Below, in pieces: positions 21,695-24,399 of a DNA stretch of 24,399 nucleotides. The notes beneath the pieces are model-generated. The model worked only from the letters and a program-made list of their open reading frames with translations. It did no database searches and was not told the origin of the DNA. Source of the DNA: DAOMOP01 sp035444405 (GTDB lineage: Bacteria > Pseudomonadota > Gammaproteobacteria > Burkholderiales > Rhodocyclaceae). The stretch is from NCBI GenBank assembly GCA_035444405.1, contig DAOMOP010000040.1, positions 1 through 24,399 on the forward strand, in the 5' to 3' direction. A program made the translations under genes and the position numbers. Every line of letters starts with the position of its first letter. The first letter of the stretch is position 1.

Positions 21695-23191
21695 GTGAGG
21701 CGTGGCGACAGTGAGGCCGCCACCCACCGAGCGGGCAGCTTCCAGTGGCTGCTGGCCGCTCCGCTGCCGGCTGGCCTCGCGCGCCAGCAACTGCTCTACC
21801 AGCGCCTGCGCGCGGCGATCCTCGATAACCGCCTCGTCCCGGGCCTGCGTCTGCCGGCCAGTCGCAGCCTCGCCGCAGAGCTCGGCATCGCGCGCAACAC
21901 GGTGTTGTACGCGTACGAGCAGCTCGCCGCCGAAGGCTGCCTCGAGTCAGACCGCCGCGGCACCCGGGTGGCGTCGTTCGTGCGCGGAGCGCCGCCGCGC
22001 GGGGCGACCGCGCCTGGTGCCGCTGGCGTGGCTTTGCCGCCCGTACAGCTTCCCGGTCTCGCGCGCCGCGCCGTAGCCGCGCTGCAGCCCGAGGCCGGCG
22101 CCGATACATCACTGCTCGCACCGGGCTTGCCGGATCTGGGTGCCTTTCCGCTGCGTGCGTGGCGTGCGAGCCTCGAACGCGCGTGGCGTGCCGCGACGCC
22201 GCAACGGCTCGGCTACGCGCCGCACGGTGGCGAGCCGTCGCTGCGCGCCGCGCTGGCCGAGCACCTGACCACGGTGCGCGGCTTCGCGGTGCGCGCCGAG
22301 CAGATCGTGATCACCGGCGGCACGCAGGCGGGGCTGGACTTGTGTGCGCGGCTGCTCGCCGACAGCGGCGATATTGCGTGGGTCGAGAATCCCGGCTACC
22401 CGGCCGCGCGCACCGCGCTGACGCTGGCCGGACTCGCGTTGCATGCGGTGCCGGTCGACGAGGCCGGGCTCGCACCGCGTTCCGAGGACTGGCGGACGCG
22501 CCGCCCGCGGCTGATCCTGCTCACGCCGTCGCACCAGTACCCGACCGGCCGCGTGATGACGCTCGCACGGCGCGTGGCGCTGCTGGACGATGCCCGCGCA
22601 GCCGGTGCGTGGATCGTCGAGGACGACTATGACAGCGAGTTCCGCCGCGGCAGTCCTGCGCTGCCGGCGCTCTACGGCCTGCGGCCCGATGCGCCGGTGG
22701 TGTATGCCGGCACGTTCAGCAAGACGCTCTACCCGGGCCTGCGCATCGGCTACCTGGTGGCGCCGGACGCGGTGGCCGCCGACTTCGTGCGTGCCGCGGG
22801 CCAGGCCATGCGCGCCGGGCACGGCATCGAGCAGGCGGCGCTGGCCGATTTCATCCGCCGCGGCCACTACACCGCCCACCTGCGCCGCATCCGCCGCCGC
22901 TACGAGTGCCGCCAGGCCGCGCTGCGCGATGCGCTGGCCCGCCAGCCGGGCCCGGAAACCGCAATCACGGGTGGCGAGGCCGGCCTGCACCTGACGCTGT
23001 GGCTGCCGCCGGAGCTGCCCGACAGCGAAGTCGCCCGCCGCGCCGCCGCGCTGGGTGTGGGCGTGCGCGCCCTGTCGCGCTATGCGCTGCCGCCGCTCGC
23101 GTGCAACGGTCTCGTGCTCGGTTACGGCACGCTGGATGAGGGCCAGGCACAGGAGGCGGTCAGGCGGCTGCGCCTGGCGATGTCACCGTAG
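21695..23191 (+). CDS. MocR/PdxR-type GntR regulator with an aminotransferase-like domain
   Basis: A chimeric regulator. Using the GTG at 21695 (498 aa), residues about 28-95 are a GntR winged helix (RLPASRSLAAELGIARNTV, YAYEQLAAEGCL). After a linker, residues about 125-498 are a fold-type I aminotransferase domain. The pyridoxal-phosphate lysine is Lys343 (GTFSKTLYPGLRIG), with the phosphate-site GGTQAGLD, ENPGYP, and the conserved EDDYDSEFR, typical of MocR proteins. It is predicted to sense PLP and regulate itself and the divergent flavoprotein gene. The start is uncertain: the frame is open to 21455, but the upstream part is Ala/Pro/Arg-rich; GTG 21662 is another option. Confidence 0.92.
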   Translation: MRRGDSEAATHRAGSFQWLLAAPLPAGLARQQLLYQRLRAAILDNRLVPGLRLPASRSLAAELGIARNTVLYAYEQLAAEGCLESDRRGTRVASFVRGAPPRGATAPGAAGVALPPVQLPGLARRAVAALQPEAGADTSLLAPGLPDLGAFPLRAWRASLERAWRAATPQRLGYAPHGGEPSLRAALAEHLTTVRGFAVRAEQIVITGGTQAGLDLCARLLADSGDIAWVENPGYPAARTALTLAGLALHAVPVDEAGLAPRSEDWRTRRPRLILLTPSHQYPTGRVMTLARRVALLDDARAAGAWIVEDDYDSEFRRGSPALPALYGLRPDAPVVYAGTFSKTLYPGLRIGYLVAPDAVAADFVRAAGQAMRAGHGIEQAALADFIRRGHYTAHLRRIRRRYECRQAALRDALARQPGPETAITGGEAGLHLTLWLPPELPDSEVARRAAALGVGVRALSRYALPPLACNGLVLGYGTLDEGQAQEAVRRLRLAMSP

Positions 23192-23227
23192 TGCGCTGCG
23201 CGATGTCACTGCAGAGCGGTACAAGCG

Positions 23228-23836
23228 TCATGCGTTCCCGCGCTTCAACTCGACCAGCGGCACGATGCCCGGCATGTCGATGCGCTTGCGGCCGGGCTCG
23301 AGCTCGGCCAGCGGCGAGCACCGTTTGAGCGTCGCGAGGCTGCGCTCGGTCAGATCGTGGTAGGTGCGCGTGCCGTCGACCTTCCACTCCATCTCCTGCG
23401 CGGTCAGCGCGCGCACGACCTTGGCGGGCATGCCGGCGGCGAGCACGCGCGGCGGGATCTCCATGCCGGCCTTGACGAAGGCGCTCGCGGCGACCATCGC
23501 CGACTCGCCGATCACGGCGTTGTCCATGATCACCGCGTTCATGCCGACCAGCGCGTTGCGCCGTACGCGGCAGCCGTGCAGCACCGCGCCGTGGCCGATG
23601 TGGCCGTCGACCTCGACGATCGTGTCGATGTTCGGAAAGCCGTGCATCACGCAGCAGTCCTGCACGTTGCTCGCTTCCTCGAGCACGATGCGGCCGTAGT
23701 CGCCGCGCAGCGAGGCGAGCGGCGCGACGTAGCAGCGCGGGCCGATGATGACGTCGCCGATCAGCACCGCGTCGGGGTGCACGAAGGCGCTCGGATGCAC
23801 GACCGGCCGCAGGCCGTCGATCTCGTAGCAGGGCAT
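23228..23836 (-). CDS. paaY: PaaY-type hexapeptide-repeat protein of phenylacetate degradation
   Basis: A 202-aa left-handed β-helix protein of the γ-carbonic anhydrase-like family, closest to PaaY/CaiE. Hexapeptide turns are visible throughout (VHPDAVLIGDV, IGHGAVLHGC, IGESAMVAAS). The three metal-binding histidines are His65 (VMHGFP), His82 and His87 (GHIGHGAVLHG). The C-terminal helix includes AGMPAKVVRALTAQEMEWK. In known systems PaaY is a thioesterase that removes dead-end ring-hydroxylated CoA by-products of the phenylacetyl-CoA pathway. GGAGA lies about seven bases before the ATG at 23836. It follows paaN on the same strand with a 167-base gap. Confidence 0.94.
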   Translation of the reverse strand: MPCYEIDGLRPVVHPSAFVHPDAVLIGDVIIGPRCYVAPLASLRGDYGRIVLEEASNVQDCCVMHGFPNIDTIVEVDGHIGHGAVLHGCRVRRNALVGMNAVIMDNAVIGESAMVAASAFVKAGMEIPPRVLAAGMPAKVVRALTAQEMEWKVDGTRTYHDLTERSLATLKRCSPLAELEPGRKRIDMPGIVPLVELKRGNA

Positions 23837-24003
23837 GGTGGGTCTCCGTGGGGCGGGACGACGGGGCGCGGCTGCGTCCCGTCTCGAGGGAAGTCCGGCG
23901 TGCTCGCAGCGCAGGCCGCGCGGGGAGCGATCCGGCTTTCCCGCGGGGAGGCGCCGGCGCCGGATGCGGCCTCTCGACCGCTTCACGACGCCGGACGGCA
24001 GCC
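23837..24003 (-). other. Gap between paaN and paaY
   Basis: 167 bases of high-GC sequence with no gene and no strong terminator; nothing beyond the paaY ribosome site is recognised. Confidence 0.4.
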
Positions 24004-24399
24004 TTACTCGATGTGATAGCGCCGCTGCACGACGCGGAAGCGGTTCGCGACGAAGGCGGCGTCGGCGTAGCTCGCGTTGGCTGCCGGGTTCATGCCGACC
24101 GCGTGGAAATCGGAGAACGCCGCCGACTGGTTCACGAACACGCCGCCGGTCAGGTTGATCGACAGCGCGACGCCGGCGCGCCAGCTCGCTTCGGTCATCG
24201 CGTCGACGACTTCCTGCTTGGTCGAATACAGGCCCACGGTGAGCGCCCCGTGTTCGGTGACGATGCGCTCGGACAGGGCGACCGCCGCGGCACCGTCGGC
24301 GACACTGACGACGAAGGCGATCGGTCCGAAGCGCTCCTGCATGTAGCTCTTCTCGTCGGCCGCGTCGCAGGTGAGCAGCACCGGCGTGCACACTTCGGC
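24004..24399 (-). CDS. paaN: PaaN-type aldehyde dehydrogenase, C-terminal part only
   Basis: The last 131 codons of a gene that starts beyond the right edge. The peptide (MQERFGPIAFVVSV, SINLTGGVFVNQSAAFSDFH, NPAANASYADAAFVANRFRVV, read as separate motifs) matches the end of PaaN, an aldehyde-dehydrogenase-superfamily protein found in phenylacetic acid degradation clusters of betaproteobacteria; the ERFGP and NxTGGVFVNQSAA segments are typical. It is related to the dehydrogenase half of PaaZ, which oxidises the ring-opened semialdehyde. The catalytic cysteine would be upstream, outside the window. It stands before paaY on the same strand, which supports a paa operon entering from the right. 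Confidence 0.88.
   Translation of the reverse strand, partial: AEVCTPVLLTCDAADEKSYMQERFGPIAFVVSVADGAAAVALSERIVTEHGALTVGLYSTKQEVVDAMTEASWRAGVALSINLTGGVFVNQSAAFSDFHAVGMNPAANASYADAAFVANRFRVVQRRYHIE

Noticed and set aside
23177..23209. Direct repeat GCGATGTCAC at 23177-23186 and 23200-23209
   Set aside because: Only 10 bases, overlapping the end of the MocR gene in a 36-base convergent gap; probably chance or a minor duplication.

Overview
This is a high-GC proteobacterial chromosome segment. It most resembles a betaproteobacterium of the Rhodocyclales type (Azoarcus/Thauera-like). That is inferred from the gene set (paaN/paaY phenylacetate genes, a Dnr/FNR-like regulator, a DUF3334 protein, a PA2778/PA2779 pair) and the strong GC codon bias; no database was searched. 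No rRNA, tRNA or CRISPR array was seen.

Layout. (1) 1-4158, minus strand: a Mrp/Mnh-type cation/proton antiporter operon in the order E-F-G-A'(DUF4040)-B-C-D. mrpE carries an apparent frameshift, the large MrpA/NuoL-like subunit is absent, and a headless CpoB-like fragment follows mrpD at the left edge. (2) 4366-5740, minus: a PA2779-like membrane protein and a PA2778-like C39-type peptidase lipoprotein with TPRs. (3) 5857-7552, minus: arfB (ribosome rescue), dps, a stand-alone receiver protein and a small coupled gene. (4) 7828-11866, plus: an OmpR-type regulator, a hybrid PAS histidine kinase, a small protein whose ribosome site lies in a hairpin, and a Crp/Fnr-type regulator. (5) 11935-12366, minus: a PaaI-type thioesterase. 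(6) 12601-17360, plus: an SbcD/SbcC-like nuclease-ATPase pair split by an MntA-HepT toxin-antitoxin module with an 8-bp flanking duplication. (7) 17361-19929: a lower-GC island with hicA, hicB and an 82-aa protein, bracketed by gene-free, hairpin-rich DNA. (8) 19930-20610, plus: a DUF3334/CheX-like protein. (9) 20741-23191: a PNPOx-like flavoprotein divergent from a MocR-type regulator. (10) 23228-24399, minus: paaY and the C-terminal part of paaN.

The most interesting signals are three. The first is a shared 10-bp-phased G(T/C)AAC motif in front of the OmpR-type regulator, the hairpin-controlled small gene and the Crp/Fnr gene, which suggests one regulon. The second is the exact placement of mntA-hepT at the start codon of the SbcC-like gene. 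The third is the three-gene hicAB-like island with an extended HicB.
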